Shown here in pieces: positions 1 to 8,186 of a stretch of DNA of 64,000 nt; position 1 is the stretch's first letter; each line of letters starts with the position of its first letter. The stretch is from Nitrospira sp. (lineage in GTDB: Bacteria; Nitrospirota; Nitrospiria; Nitrospirales; Nitrospiraceae), in NCBI GenBank assembly GCA_018242765.1, contig JAFEBH010000013.1, positions 175,212 to 239,211 on the forward strand. Direction: 5' to 3'. A program made the translations under genes and the position numbers. The notes under the pieces were generated by a model that did not search any database, was not told the origin of the DNA, and worked only from the letters and a program-made list of their open reading frames with translations.

Positions 1-704
1 ACCTGTTTGGCGACAGCGAGGTCGAAGAACGTGGGTCGCCCGATACCGGCGTCGATGTAGTCACGGCCTTCAATGCGAACGGGACAGAAATAGATCGGGG
101 CGGCAGAAGAAGCAGTGACGGCCTGGGCGATAGAAATATCCCGCCGGCCTTCTTCGCCGAAGATGACGCTTTCTCCGGATTCTAGATCGATGGCCGGAAT
201 ATAGAGAGCTTTGTGAAGATCGGAAAACCGAAGTCCCAGCCCCTTGGCGATGAACGTTTTCTCCAGGTACTTGGCGAAGGGTTCCAGTCGGTAGATTCCG
301 CTGGGGAGTGCATCCTGAGCCTTGTCCAGCAGGTCAATCACCGTTATCTCGTGATAATTCTTGATATACAGTTTCAACAACGGGATCAGCTGCTTGGTCG
401 CTCGCCAAATCGTCTTTACGCCTTCGCCGATCGCGGGTCTGAAGATATCCCGGTGCTCGAAGTAGTAGGGACGTTTCCCGAATAAATTAGTGTCGAGGAT
501 TTCTTCCGGTTTCACCCCCTGCGCGAGCAGGGCAGCGACGGCTGATCCGGCGCTCACGCCGACATACATGTCGAAATCGTTGCTGGTGAACGACTCGCCG
601 AGGAGGTCATCTAACGCGGTCAAGGCGCCGACTTCGAAGAGGTATCCCGTGAATCCTCCCCCTGCCAGGGCCAAAGCCAATTTTGTCGAACGCTGAGCCG
701 GCAT
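1..704 (-). CDS. Patatin-like phospholipase family protein (3' end beyond window)
   Basis: Reading the minus strand from the ATG at 704 gives a protein starting MPAQRSTKLALALAGGG, with the glycine-rich oxyanion loop GGGFTGY (residues 14-20), the nucleophile elbow GVSAGS about residue 50 and the catalytic Asp motif DAG near residue 220. Those three elements define patatin-like serine lipid hydrolases, which cleave acyl chains from phospholipids or other lipids. The frame is open to the window edge, so the C-terminus is missing here. A purine-rich stretch precedes the ATG. It is transcribed in the same direction as the acyl-CoA ligase upstream of it, which could activate released fatty acids. 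Substrate and cell location cannot be read from the sequence. Confidence 0.85.
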   Translation of the reverse strand, partial: MPAQRSTKLALALAGGGFTGYLFEVGALTALDDLLGESFTSNDFDMYVGVSAGSAVAALLAQGVKPEEILDTNLFGKRPYYFEHRDIFRPAIGEGVKTIWRATKQLIPLLKLYIKNYHEITVIDLLDKAQDALPSGIYRLEPFAKYLEKTFIAKGLGLRFSDLHKALYIPAIDLESGESVIFGEEGRRDISIAQAVTASSAAPIYFCPVRIEGRDYIDAGIGRPTFFDLAVAKQ

Positions 705-731
705 GACGTTCCCTCGTTATCTCCTTACAGA

Positions 732-881
732 CTAACGGTCCAAGAACCGCGGAGCGCAACCGAAGCAGGTGCCGTTGATTGCCGCCATGACGGACTTTTC
801 AAAAGCCTCAATCTTGTTCAAGATCATCTGCCGGTTGCGGGCCATCGCCTCGCTTTCTGCTGAAGAAGGAATGCAGGCCGG
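732..881 (-). pseudogene. Enoyl-CoA hydratase remnant
   Basis: Between the patatin and acyl-CoA ligase genes the minus strand holds a short open frame that contains NKIEAFEKSVMAAINGTCFG and then stops within about ten codons. This matches the oxyanion-loop region of the crotonase family, and the intact crotonase at 19873-20652 has the same block (FNRIERSDKPVLAAINGTC). The conserved GG that should follow is replaced by GC and the frame then reads CAPRFLDR and stops. Everything upstream of about 25 codons and downstream of the motif is gone. It is best described as a deletion remnant of an enoyl-CoA hydratase gene, not a functional peptide. Confidence 0.6.
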
Positions 882-913
882 CTACGATCATGAGATCTTT
901 CATAGACCACTCC

Positions 914-2629
914 TCACACTGCGTGATGCTCAACCGTTTCGGCGCTGCGCGAGCGAACTGCCTCGTCGCGCATCGTCCGGCGCAGGACCTTGCCGATGAT
1001 CGTCCGTGGCAACTCCTGCCGAAATTCGACAGCCGACGGAATCTTGTACCGAGCCAGCCGGCCGGTGCAGTACTGGATTAATTCTTCTTCAGTGACGAAC
1101 GATCCAGGTTTCTTTACGATGTATGCCTTCACGATTTCTCCATAGAGCTGATCTTCGATTCCGACCACGGCCGCCTCGGAGACAGCCTGGTGTTGGAGCA
1201 GCACCTCTTCAACCTCTCGTGGATAGACAGTCTCCCCTCGGGATTTAATGATGTCTTTCTTCCGGTCCACGAAGAAGAAGTAGCCCTCGCCGTTCCTACG
1301 CACGAGGTCGCCGGTGAACAACCAGCCGTCTCGCAAGACCGCCCGTGTTTCCTCTTCCTTGTTCCAGTATCCGCGCATGACCTGAGGACCTTTTACGATC
1401 AATTCACCTGCTTCACCGTCGGGAACGTCATGAAGCCCTGTGTCGGCGTCGACCACACGCGCTTCAGTATCTGGGAAGGGGAGGCCCATCGTTCCTGGTG
1501 GGTGTGTTCCCTCAAGGAGATTGCAATGCGTGGTTGGTCCTGCCTCACTCAGTCCATAGCCTTCCGCGATTCTCACACCGGTCGTCCGCTCAAACCGCTC
1601 CTGCACCTCCGCCGGCAGCGAGCTTGCGCCGCTCAGGCAGATTCGCAGGGAACGGAGATTGTAGCGCTCGACATGCGGGAACTCTGTGATCTTCGCGAAC
1701 ATCATCGGCACTCCCGAGAAGACTGTGACGCGATGTGCATGGATCGTTTTCACCACTTCGTCGGGATGAAAACGTGGAAGGAGGATGATCGGACAACCTG
1801 TCGCGATGGCCAAGTTTTGACAGGTGCTCTGGCCGTAGCAGTGGAAAAAAGGGATCGCTCCCAGGAAGAGTTCTCGGCCGTCTTGAAAATGCGGGTCCCA
1901 GGCGCGTCCTTGAAGCGTGTTCACGACCACGTTCCGGTGGGTGAGCATCACGCCTTTCGGTATTCCGGTGGTCCCGCCTGTGTATTGGAGTTGGGCGACG
2001 TCATCCGGCTGGACTCTCGGTAAATCGAAAGCCTGATCCCCTTTCGTTTCGGGAGTTGAGTTGATCAGCTCGAGGAGGTTGTAGATTGATGGTCCGGTCG
2101 GAGCGGAAATCCATCGCTTAGCCAGTCGAGCTTTGAGAGGATAGAGGAATTTTTTTAACGGAGGGAGGAAATCTCGAATACTGGTAATGACGATGCGCTT
2201 GGGGAGAGACGTTGCGGTCTGGACCGCCTGGATGCGCGGGTAGAACAGGTCAAGCGCCACGATAGTCTCGCTTCCGGAATCCAGCACTTGTATCTGGAGC
2301 TCCCGCTCAACGTAGAGAGGATTAGTAGGAACGACAATGGCGCCGGCCTTCAGGGCGCCGAAGTATGCGATGACTGCCTGTGGGATGTTGGGGAGCATCA
2401 GTGCGACTCGATCGCCTTGTCGCACACCGAGCCGCCGCAGAGCGACTGCCAGACGCGTCGTCACATCATCGAGGTCGCGATACGAAATGCGGGTGCCGTA
2501 GAAGAGCAGCGCGGGCGAGTCCGGTGCTCGCGCTGCTGAGTGCTGGAGAAGATCCGGCACGGTCCATTCAGGGTAATTGACATTCGCGGGAACTCCGGCA
2601 GCATACTGGCTGATCCAAGGCCGTTTCAT
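914..2629 (-). CDS. Long-chain fatty-acid--CoA ligase (AMP-binding family)
   Basis: 571 residues from the ATG at 2629 (MKRPWISQYAAG), chosen because a longer frame would run into the upstream gene and because an AGAGAGAAG purine stretch lies just before it. It has the P-loop-like adenylation motif YTGGTTGIPKG at about 216-226, a GYGLSEAGP motif in the middle, GWLFTGDL and DRKKDIIKSRGE in the C-terminal half, and the C-terminal catalytic lysine context PRTIIGKVLRR. These are the standard motifs of class I adenylate-forming acyl-CoA synthetases (FadD type), which make acyl-AMP and then acyl-CoA. Order and length fit long-chain ligases. Neighbours are a diiron protein upstream and a lipid hydrolase downstream, so a fatty-acid role is likely. 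Chain length preference is not readable. Confidence 0.88.
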   Translation of the reverse strand: MKRPWISQYAAGVPANVNYPEWTVPDLLQHSAARAPDSPALLFYGTRISYRDLDDVTTRLAVALRRLGVRQGDRVALMLPNIPQAVIAYFGALKAGAIVVPTNPLYVERELQIQVLDSGSETIVALDLFYPRIQAVQTATSLPKRIVITSIRDFLPPLKKFLYPLKARLAKRWISAPTGPSIYNLLELINSTPETKGDQAFDLPRVQPDDVAQLQYTGGTTGIPKGVMLTHRNVVVNTLQGRAWDPHFQDGRELFLGAIPFFHCYGQSTCQNLAIATGCPIILLPRFHPDEVVKTIHAHRVTVFSGVPMMFAKITEFPHVERYNLRSLRICLSGASSLPAEVQERFERTTGVRIAEGYGLSEAGPTTHCNLLEGTHPPGTMGLPFPDTEARVVDADTGLHDVPDGEAGELIVKGPQVMRGYWNKEEETRAVLRDGWLFTGDLVRRNGEGYFFFVDRKKDIIKSRGETVYPREVEEVLLQHQAVSEAAVVGIEDQLYGEIVKAYIVKKPGSFVTEEELIQYCTGRLARYKIPSAVEFRQELPRTIIGKVLRRTMRDEAVRSRSAETVEHHAV

Positions 2630-2685
2630 ATGCTTCTCTCTGCATCCTGGCTCGAATCGATAATCAGACGCCTGCCATCCGATGG

Positions 2686-3429
2686 TTAGGCGACCATCGT
2701 TCGTGCTCCGTTCTGTGCCGCATGCCCGACATTGGCGGGTTGTCGATGTTCGAGCCCCATCCAAAATCCCTCCAGGTAGTCTAGTACCGCCGTCACGCCT
2801 TGCTGAAAATCTTGTGCTTGCTGTGCCGCGAGTTTCTCAAGGTCAGGGCTACTGTTCATGGCTTGCACGGCTTGTTTCATGGCTTCCTCATGGCCTTGCT
2901 CCAGTTCCCGGTGAAAGGTGAAATACGTCAAGTCCATGTGCGGGTGTCGTGTGGTTTTGAGATGCATCAGCCCGGGGATGAGATGGTCCCACATCGTGAT
3001 GGCCATGTTCTCAAGACCGAACGAGGCTCCCAAGGCCTTCGCATGATTGTCGTCACCGTAGAGTCGTTCCATTCCTTCAATGTAGGCGCGAGTTGATGGA
3101 AGCATCGGGTGGGTGATGGCGTTGTGAATATCGATGCCGAGGGATCGGAGAAAATCCCGATACAGCAGTTCGTGTCGCCGCCGAGTCTCACCGTCTCCCA
3201 ACTCGGAGTACAGCACTTTGGTCAGCTCGTCGGCGATCTGTTCGTCCTCCGTATTCACGAGTTGGGACACCAGAATCTTGGGGAAAAAACGAGCGAAGTT
3301 ATAAAACTCGCCCGCGAATTCCGCCAGCTCGGCATCGCGGAGATCTCCGGAGCGGAACCGGCTCAGGTAAGGATTGTTAATAGCCCCATGCCTTAGAACG
3401 ATCTGTCTCATTTCTTGAGAGAACGTCAT
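2686..3429 (-). CDS. Heme-oxygenase-like diiron protein (CADD/TenA/PqqC-like, iron-containing redox enzyme family)
   Basis: 247 residues from the ATG at 3429, which has a strong AGGAGGT six bases upstream; the longer frame to 3474 is ignored for that reason. The protein is helical, starts with NNPYLSRFRSGDL and carries candidate metal ligands Glu76, His86, Glu140 (FGLEN), His173, Glu177 and His180 (FHRELEQGH). This pattern is seen in the heme-oxygenase-like diiron oxidase/oxygenase group, which includes Chlamydia CADD, UndA and related N-oxygenases. Known members do very different chemistry: alkene formation from fatty acids, p-aminobenzoate formation, N-oxygenation. The acyl-CoA ligase 56 bp downstream would favour a lipid role, but a CADD-like role in p-aminobenzoate supply is equally possible. 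Confidence 0.75.
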   Translation of the reverse strand: MTFSQEMRQIVLRHGAINNPYLSRFRSGDLRDAELAEFAGEFYNFARFFPKILVSQLVNTEDEQIADELTKVLYSELGDGETRRRHELLYRDFLRSLGIDIHNAITHPMLPSTRAYIEGMERLYGDDNHAKALGASFGLENMAITMWDHLIPGLMHLKTTRHPHMDLTYFTFHRELEQGHEEAMKQAVQAMNSSPDLEKLAAQQAQDFQQGVTAVLDYLEGFWMGLEHRQPANVGHAAQNGARTMVA

Positions 3430-3452
3430 GGGCACCTCCTGATGACATGGCC

Positions 3453-3475
3453 AATGATAATATTTTTGTATCATT
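3453..3475. promoter_or_regulatory. Inverted repeat in divergent promoter region
   Basis: The 227-bp AT-rich gap between the divergent diiron-protein gene and the catabolic operon contains AATGATA and TATCATT separated by nine bases. The dyad starts 24 bp upstream of the diiron-protein ATG and overlaps where its -10 region could be. It may be an operator serving one or both directions. No protein that binds it can be named from the window. Confidence 0.35.
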
Positions 3476-3656
3476 ATAGCAATAGATGGAGATAGTAGGC
3501 TGTAGCATTTCCATGTTATTTTTAGACAGCAATTATTTTATGCTTATAGGTATAGCGTATTGAAATGTTCATGCAATGATAGTAGAGTGTGGTTGTTCAA
3601 TAATAAAAATGAATTATATGGGGAGTTGTTGTGGTGAGTCGGAATGTAGGAGCGCC

Positions 3657-4250
3657 ATGGATCAGGTAACGGGTTTTGATCATGTCACTCTCTGTGTCGG
3701 CGATCTCGAAGCCGCGGAATTTTTGTTTGCCAAGATTCTTGGCTTCGAAGTGATCTGGTCTGCTAAGAACGTGGGGAGCGATATTTCGTCTATGGATACC
3801 GTCGTCGTGCAGCGTGGAACCGCCAAGGTCGCCCTCATGCAGGGTCGTGACAAGACTGGCAAATCCCAAATCAACGAATTTATAGAAAAGTACGGACAGG
3901 GTGTGCAGCACGTGGCCTTCGAAGTCGACAATATCGAGGAGGCCTGTCGAGAGTGGGAAGCGCATGGCGTCAAGTTTAGCGGGCCAGTGAAAGAGGGCAG
4001 AGATGGATTCGGGCCGCTCAAGCAACGTTTCACCTATCCCCTCTTTCCGGGCAGTGGGCTGTTCATCGAGTTGATCCAACGTCAACATGGAGGCGAAGCG
4101 GCGAGGACGTTTGTCACAAGCACGGTGGAGTCACTGTACAAGGATATTGAACGAGACCAAATCGCCGGGGTTGACCGAACGATCGTCGATTACGAGTCGC
4201 CCTCGATACCGAGGCACAAGCAAAAGAAGTCACTGAAAAAGGCATCGTAA
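3657..4250 (+). CDS. Single-domain VOC dioxygenase related to 4-hydroxyphenylpyruvate dioxygenase
   Basis: 197 residues from the ATG at 3657, preceded by GTAGGAG. It is a vicinal-oxygen-chelate protein with the expected metal ligands: His in FDHVTLC (residue 8), His in GVQHVAFEV (about 87) and Glu in LFIELIQRQ (about 141). The LFIELIQRQ segment and the tail DIERDQ closely follow the C-terminal domain of 4-hydroxyphenylpyruvate dioxygenase (HPPD), but HPPD normally has two VOC domains and about 350-370 residues. Here only one is present. It is followed at 32 bp by homogentisate dioxygenase, so it very likely feeds or replaces the step 4-hydroxyphenylpyruvate to homogentisate. A glyoxalase-like side role cannot be excluded. 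First gene of the long catabolic operon. Confidence 0.7.
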   Translation: MDQVTGFDHVTLCVGDLEAAEFLFAKILGFEVIWSAKNVGSDISSMDTVVVQRGTAKVALMQGRDKTGKSQINEFIEKYGQGVQHVAFEVDNIEEACREWEAHGVKFSGPVKEGRDGFGPLKQRFTYPLFPGSGLFIELIQRQHGGEAARTFVTSTVESLYKDIERDQIAGVDRTIVDYESPSIPRHKQKKSLKKAS

Positions 4251-4282
4251 GCTGTCCATCCAACCCTGTTGGGGGGCCGGCC

Positions 4283-5389
4283 ATGTATCTCAAGACAAGA
4301 GGCACCGTTCCCAACCAAGCCCATGTGGGGATTCCGGAAGGGCTATATGAGGAGGAACATGGACGGAATGGCTTTGTTGGGTCGGTGTCCCATCTCTATC
4401 GAACGCATCCCCCGACCGCGTGGATCGATATTGCCGGGAAGCTAAGACCACGGGCATTCGCCTGCACTCAGATCTCCGAAACCATACTGTCCGTCACGAC
4501 GCAATCGGTCCTCCTGATGCAAAGCCGGGATGTCAGCCTCTACCTTAGCTGGCAACGAGAGACGATGCCCTATTTTGTGCGCAATGCGGATGGAGACGAC
4601 GTCTATTTTGTCCATCGGGGGAGAGGCAGATTCGAGACCGATTACGGTGTTCTGTCCTACGAGCCAGGCGACTACCTCGTAGTTCCCAAAGGCACCACCT
4701 ACCGAACCCATGTCGATTTGGGGCCTTCCTTTTTCCTCATTGTCGAGACGCCGGTTGCCGTGGTGGTGCCGGATCGAGGAGCACTAGGGCAACATGCCCT
4801 CTTCGATAAAGGCGTGCTGCGCGCCCCTGACCTAGAGCCGGTGGAACCGGCGGAAACGGCAGGGCGAACATGGGACGTTCACATTAAGCATCGAGGCGAG
4901 TGGACGCGAGTCGTCTATCCGTTTTATCCCATGGATGTGGTCGGATGGAAAGGCGACCTGTGGGTGGCGAAGTTGAATGTGCGGGATTTTCGGCCGGTCG
5001 TCAGTCCCCGGTATCACCTGCCACCGAGTGTCCATCAGACGTTTCAAGCCGGTGGATGCCTCATTTCCACCTTTGCCCCGAGACCGCTGGAAAGTGACCC
5101 CCAGGCCTTGCGCGTGCCCTTTTACCACCGAAATACCGACTACGATGAAGTGCTCTTCTATCACGACGGAGAGTTTTTCAGCCGCTCAGGTATTCGACCG
5201 GGGATGCTCACGTTCCATCCGCAGGGTATTCACCATGGGCCACAACCCCAGGCGGTCCAAGCGGGCAAAACGAAGACGTACACGAGCGAAGTGGCGGTGA
5301 TGGTCGAGTCCAAGACTCCCTTCACAGTCCAACCGGAGATGGACACAGTGGAGATCAAGGACTACGCACTGAGTTGGAGTCGTCCATGA
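4283..5389 (+). CDS. hmgA: Homogentisate 1,2-dioxygenase
   Basis: 368 residues, opening with MYLKTRGTVPNQAHVGIPEG. Two cupin-like halves are visible; the C-terminal half has YHRNTDYDEVLFY and then FHPQGIHHGPQP, which supply the His, acidic and His iron ligands of homogentisate dioxygenases. The enzyme opens the homogentisate ring to maleylacetoacetate in tyrosine and phenylalanine breakdown. It is shorter than the eukaryotic enzyme (about 440 residues) and fits the compact bacterial type. The stop overlaps the start of the next gene by ATGA, so the two are translationally coupled. The HPPD-like gene before and the FAA-hydrolase gene after support the call. Confidence 0.88.
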   Translation: MYLKTRGTVPNQAHVGIPEGLYEEEHGRNGFVGSVSHLYRTHPPTAWIDIAGKLRPRAFACTQISETILSVTTQSVLLMQSRDVSLYLSWQRETMPYFVRNADGDDVYFVHRGRGRFETDYGVLSYEPGDYLVVPKGTTYRTHVDLGPSFFLIVETPVAVVVPDRGALGQHALFDKGVLRAPDLEPVEPAETAGRTWDVHIKHRGEWTRVVYPFYPMDVVGWKGDLWVAKLNVRDFRPVVSPRYHLPPSVHQTFQAGGCLISTFAPRPLESDPQALRVPFYHRNTDYDEVLFYHDGEFFSRSGIRPGMLTFHPQGIHHGPQPQAVQAGKTKTYTSEVAVMVESKTPFTVQPEMDTVEIKDYALSWSRP

Positions 5390-6378
5390 AACTTGTGAGT
5401 TTTCAAGTCGGCACTCCTGTCGGGACGTTCACGAGGGTCGGAGCGATCCACGGTCAGCAGATCGTGGACGTGAATATGGCCTATGTGCGTTGGTTGGCAG
5501 ATCAACAGGAAACACAACCACAACGCTTGGCCAATGCACAGGTTCCACCGACGATGTTGGAGTTCCTCGAAGGAGGAGCTTCCACGCTCGCGGCAGCACG
5601 CCGCGCGAAAGATTATGTGACCACACGGTCCTTATCAGTCAAAGGGCCATCCGGTGAGGCAATCGTGTATTCGTCGGCCGATGTTCAGCTCTTGGCTCCG
5701 CTGTCGAATCCGTCTTCGCTGCGAGATTTTATCGCTTTTGAAGATCACATTGCCGCAACGTCGAAGAAGCGGGGACAGCCGATACCACCGGAGTGGTACA
5801 AGGCTCCCGTGTACTACAAAGGGAACCATCGCACGATCATCGGGCCGGACGAAGTTCTCTCATGGCCGTTGGATACGACGAAGTTGGACTATGAGCTGGA
5901 ACTTGCCTGCGTGATCGGACGCCAGGGGCGAGACATCAGTGAACGACGGGCGGAAGACTACATCGCCGGTTACACGATCATGAACGACTTCAGCGCACGC
6001 GATATTCAATTTCAAGAAATGGCCTGCCGGCTGGGGCCGGCGAAGGGCAAGGACTTCGCGACAGCGCTGGGTCCCTGTCTTGTCACTCCCGATGAAATTG
6101 CTGATCTGGGTACACTGACAATGATTGCGAGGGTGAATGGAGAAGAGTGGTCGCGAGGACGATTTGGGACGATCCACTGGTCGTTTGCCCAGATGATCGC
6201 CCACGTGTCGCGAGGCGAAACAATCTATCCGGGAGATATCTTGGGTTCGGGAACGGTGGGCGGTGGATGTGGGCTGGAATCGGACCGTTACTTGAAACCG
6301 GGCGATGTGGTGGAACTGGAAATCCAACCGATCGGCGTTCTTAGAACCAAGGTGATAGGTTCGACGCCAAGGGAGTGA
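5386..6378 (+). CDS. Fumarylacetoacetate hydrolase family protein
   Basis: 330 residues from the ATG at 5386, which overlaps the stop of homogentisate dioxygenase (ATGA); an in-frame ATG 12 bp earlier would lie within the previous gene. The C-terminal FAH fold is clear: KLDYELELACVIGR (metal-binding Glu residues), NDFSARDIQFQE, then GPCLVTPDEI and GDILGSGTVGGGCG. Family members cleave fumarylacetoacetate to fumarate and acetoacetate or do related C-C hydrolysis or decarboxylation. Placed directly after homogentisate dioxygenase it is most probably fumarylacetoacetase. No maleylacetoacetate isomerase is present nearby; that isomerisation would need an enzyme elsewhere or be dispensable. Confidence 0.85.
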   Translation: MKLVSFQVGTPVGTFTRVGAIHGQQIVDVNMAYVRWLADQQETQPQRLANAQVPPTMLEFLEGGASTLAAARRAKDYVTTRSLSVKGPSGEAIVYSSADVQLLAPLSNPSSLRDFIAFEDHIAATSKKRGQPIPPEWYKAPVYYKGNHRTIIGPDEVLSWPLDTTKLDYELELACVIGRQGRDISERRAEDYIAGYTIMNDFSARDIQFQEMACRLGPAKGKDFATALGPCLVTPDEIADLGTLTMIARVNGEEWSRGRFGTIHWSFAQMIAHVSRGETIYPGDILGSGTVGGGCGLESDRYLKPGDVVELEIQPIGVLRTKVIGSTPRE

Positions 6379-6380
6379 AG

Positions 6381-7133
6381 ATGTTTGTCGGCACGGTTGA
6401 CCAGACTCTTGCGGAAGTGGTGGATCGACATCGTGCGCTTTATGAGGGGCCGGCGATCGATGTGAAGCTGAAAAGCGTTATCCGTGCTGGTTTAAACACC
6501 AATCTGACCGAGAACGATATCCTGAATATTCTCCGTACTTCCCGATCCGTCTTCTTCGATACCCATGTGGAGGTTGTGTCAGGTCACCACACGGCGACGT
6601 ATTTGCGCTTCGAATCCATCGCGAATTGTCCAGACGTAATCCGGCAGTTGGCCGGAGATATGGCTGTCTGGATCGGGCAGACGTTTCAAGACCGTCCAAT
6701 AGCGGGTCTCGTGGCGACCAGTTCGGCTGCGGGGCAACTTGCGGGAGCAATCGTGGCTGAGCTTCGAGATACGATGCGATTGACTATGGCATTGACACCC
6801 TACAGCTGCGAAACAGGGCGGATCGGGACGGACATTCCTGCCGACGTCATCAAAGCCGGTGACCGCTTTGTGGCGCTCAACGATGTCACCACGCGCGGCA
6901 ATTGTGTCGGCAAACTCGGTAAAGTCATCACGGACAATGGTGGTGTTGTAGCGGGGATGATGGTCTTTGCACGCCGGGATAGCGGCCAGTTTCCAATGAT
7001 GAATGAGTTGACGGCACAGTATCCCTTCTACTACACGACGGATCTCGACATGCCGCAGTGGGAGCCGGCGTACTGTCCTCTGTGCAAATCACACAAGCCC
7101 TTGCTGTCTTGGAAGGACATGCCTGCGTTGTGA
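6381..7133 (+). CDS. Phosphoribosyltransferase-like protein with C-terminal CPLC motif
   Basis: 250 residues. The ATG at 6381 is preferred over a GTG at 6375 because GGGAG lies five bases before it. The central part reads like a type I phosphoribosyltransferase: a hydrophobic strand GLVATSSAAGQLAG, later FVALNDVTTRGNCVGKLGKVI-type PRPP-loop sequence (about 170-190) and GGVVAGMMVFARRD after it, as in orotate phosphoribosyltransferases. The C-terminus has CPLCKSHKPLL, a single CxxC that could bind zinc with other ligands. The N-terminal 60 residues look unlike OPRT. It sits between tyrosine and branched-chain genes with 2 and 21 bp gaps, so it is part of the operon, but its substrate is unknown. 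Confidence 0.6.
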   Translation: MFVGTVDQTLAEVVDRHRALYEGPAIDVKLKSVIRAGLNTNLTENDILNILRTSRSVFFDTHVEVVSGHHTATYLRFESIANCPDVIRQLAGDMAVWIGQTFQDRPIAGLVATSSAAGQLAGAIVAELRDTMRLTMALTPYSCETGRIGTDIPADVIKAGDRFVALNDVTTRGNCVGKLGKVITDNGGVVAGMMVFARRDSGQFPMMNELTAQYPFYYTTDLDMPQWEPAYCPLCKSHKPLLSWKDMPAL

Positions 7134-7154
7134 GCCGGTGACGTGGAGGTTGTC

Positions 7155-8153
7155 ATGGATGTTGCAGTCATCGCCAAAGAGATCAAGCGAGAGGACTTGC
7201 TCCGGATGTACGACTACCTCCGCCTTACCAGAGCAGTGGAGGACCGCATTACGGCGCTCTACCGACAAGGCCGTATCGTCGGTGGAGTCTATACCAGCTA
7301 CGGAATGGAGGCGATCGCTGTCGGGTATGCCTCCGCGTTGGAGCGCGACGATGTCATCGCGCCTTTTCACCGGGACATGGGCGCCTTCCTCATTCGAGGC
7401 TTCACTCCGGGTGAGGTGCTCGCCCAGTACCTTGGAAAGAGGGTCGGTCCGAGCAAAGGAAAGGACGGTAACGTTCATATGGGAGACCTCAGGCGAGGAG
7501 TCTTCGGATTTGTCAGTCATCTGGCGGACAATCTTCCGGTGGCTGCCGGTGCGGCGCTGGCGTTTAAGATGAGAGGGGAATCTCGCGTCGTGTTCACGGG
7601 AACCGGGGATGGAGGATCCAGCAGGGGCGATTTTCATGAAGCGATGAACTTTGCGGCGGTGCGAAGGCTCCCCGTCGTGTTTTTCTGTAACAACAACCAA
7701 TACGCATACTCGACACCGCTTCGTTTACAAATGGCGATTCCGAATGTCGTGGATCGAGCGAAGGCCTATGGCATGCCCGGTGAAATTGTGGACGGCAACG
7801 ATGTGGCCGAAGTCTATCTGGCGGCAAAACACGCGATTGCGAAGGCCCGCGCAGGAGAAGGGCCAAGCTTTCTCGAGTTCAAGACGATGCGGATGCACGG
7901 CCATTCCGAGCATGACCCGGCGAAATACGTTCCGCGTGAGCTACTGGAGGAGTGGAAGAAAAAAGATCCGATCCTCAAAGCTGAACAGTTGCTCAAACAG
8001 CTCGGGTATGGCGAAGAGGCGTATTTCCATGAAGTCGCCGATCGGGTGAAGAAAGAAGTCGAGGCTGGTGTGGAATTTGCCGAACAGAGCCCGTTGCCGG
8101 AAGGCCCGGAAGTGTTGGAAGGCGTATTCGCGATGAGCGCCGATAGTCATTAG
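7155..8153 (+). CDS. Thiamine-diphosphate-dependent 2-oxoacid dehydrogenase E1 alpha subunit (probable branched-chain type)
   Basis: 332 residues from the ATG at 7155, with GGAGG five bases upstream; a GTG at 7143 is less likely. It carries the thiamine-diphosphate motif GTGDGGSSRGDFHEAMNF, ending with FFCNNNQYAYSTP, and the phosphorylation-loop-like HGHSEHDPAKY. These belong to E1 alpha subunits of pyruvate, branched-chain 2-oxoacid or acetoin dehydrogenases. With its E1 beta and E2 partners downstream, it decarboxylates a 2-oxoacid and transfers the acyl group to lipoate. The surrounding leucine, valine and propionate genes favour the branched-chain 2-oxoacid dehydrogenase. The sequence alone does not exclude pyruvate. 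No E3 gene is present, so a shared lipoamide dehydrogenase is expected. Confidence 0.82.
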   Translation: MDVAVIAKEIKREDLLRMYDYLRLTRAVEDRITALYRQGRIVGGVYTSYGMEAIAVGYASALERDDVIAPFHRDMGAFLIRGFTPGEVLAQYLGKRVGPSKGKDGNVHMGDLRRGVFGFVSHLADNLPVAAGAALAFKMRGESRVVFTGTGDGGSSRGDFHEAMNFAAVRRLPVVFFCNNNQYAYSTPLRLQMAIPNVVDRAKAYGMPGEIVDGNDVAEVYLAAKHAIAKARAGEGPSFLEFKTMRMHGHSEHDPAKYVPRELLEEWKKKDPILKAEQLLKQLGYGEEAYFHEVADRVKKEVEAGVEFAEQSPLPEGPEVLEGVFAMSADSH

Positions 8154-8186
8154 TTGTTCGTTTTCGGTTTGGAAGGAGCCGCCATT

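Noticed and set aside
1190..2023. 277-codon open frame on the plus strand
   Set aside because: It is antisense to the acyl-CoA ligase, whose motifs are complete; its own translation has no domain and unnatural composition.
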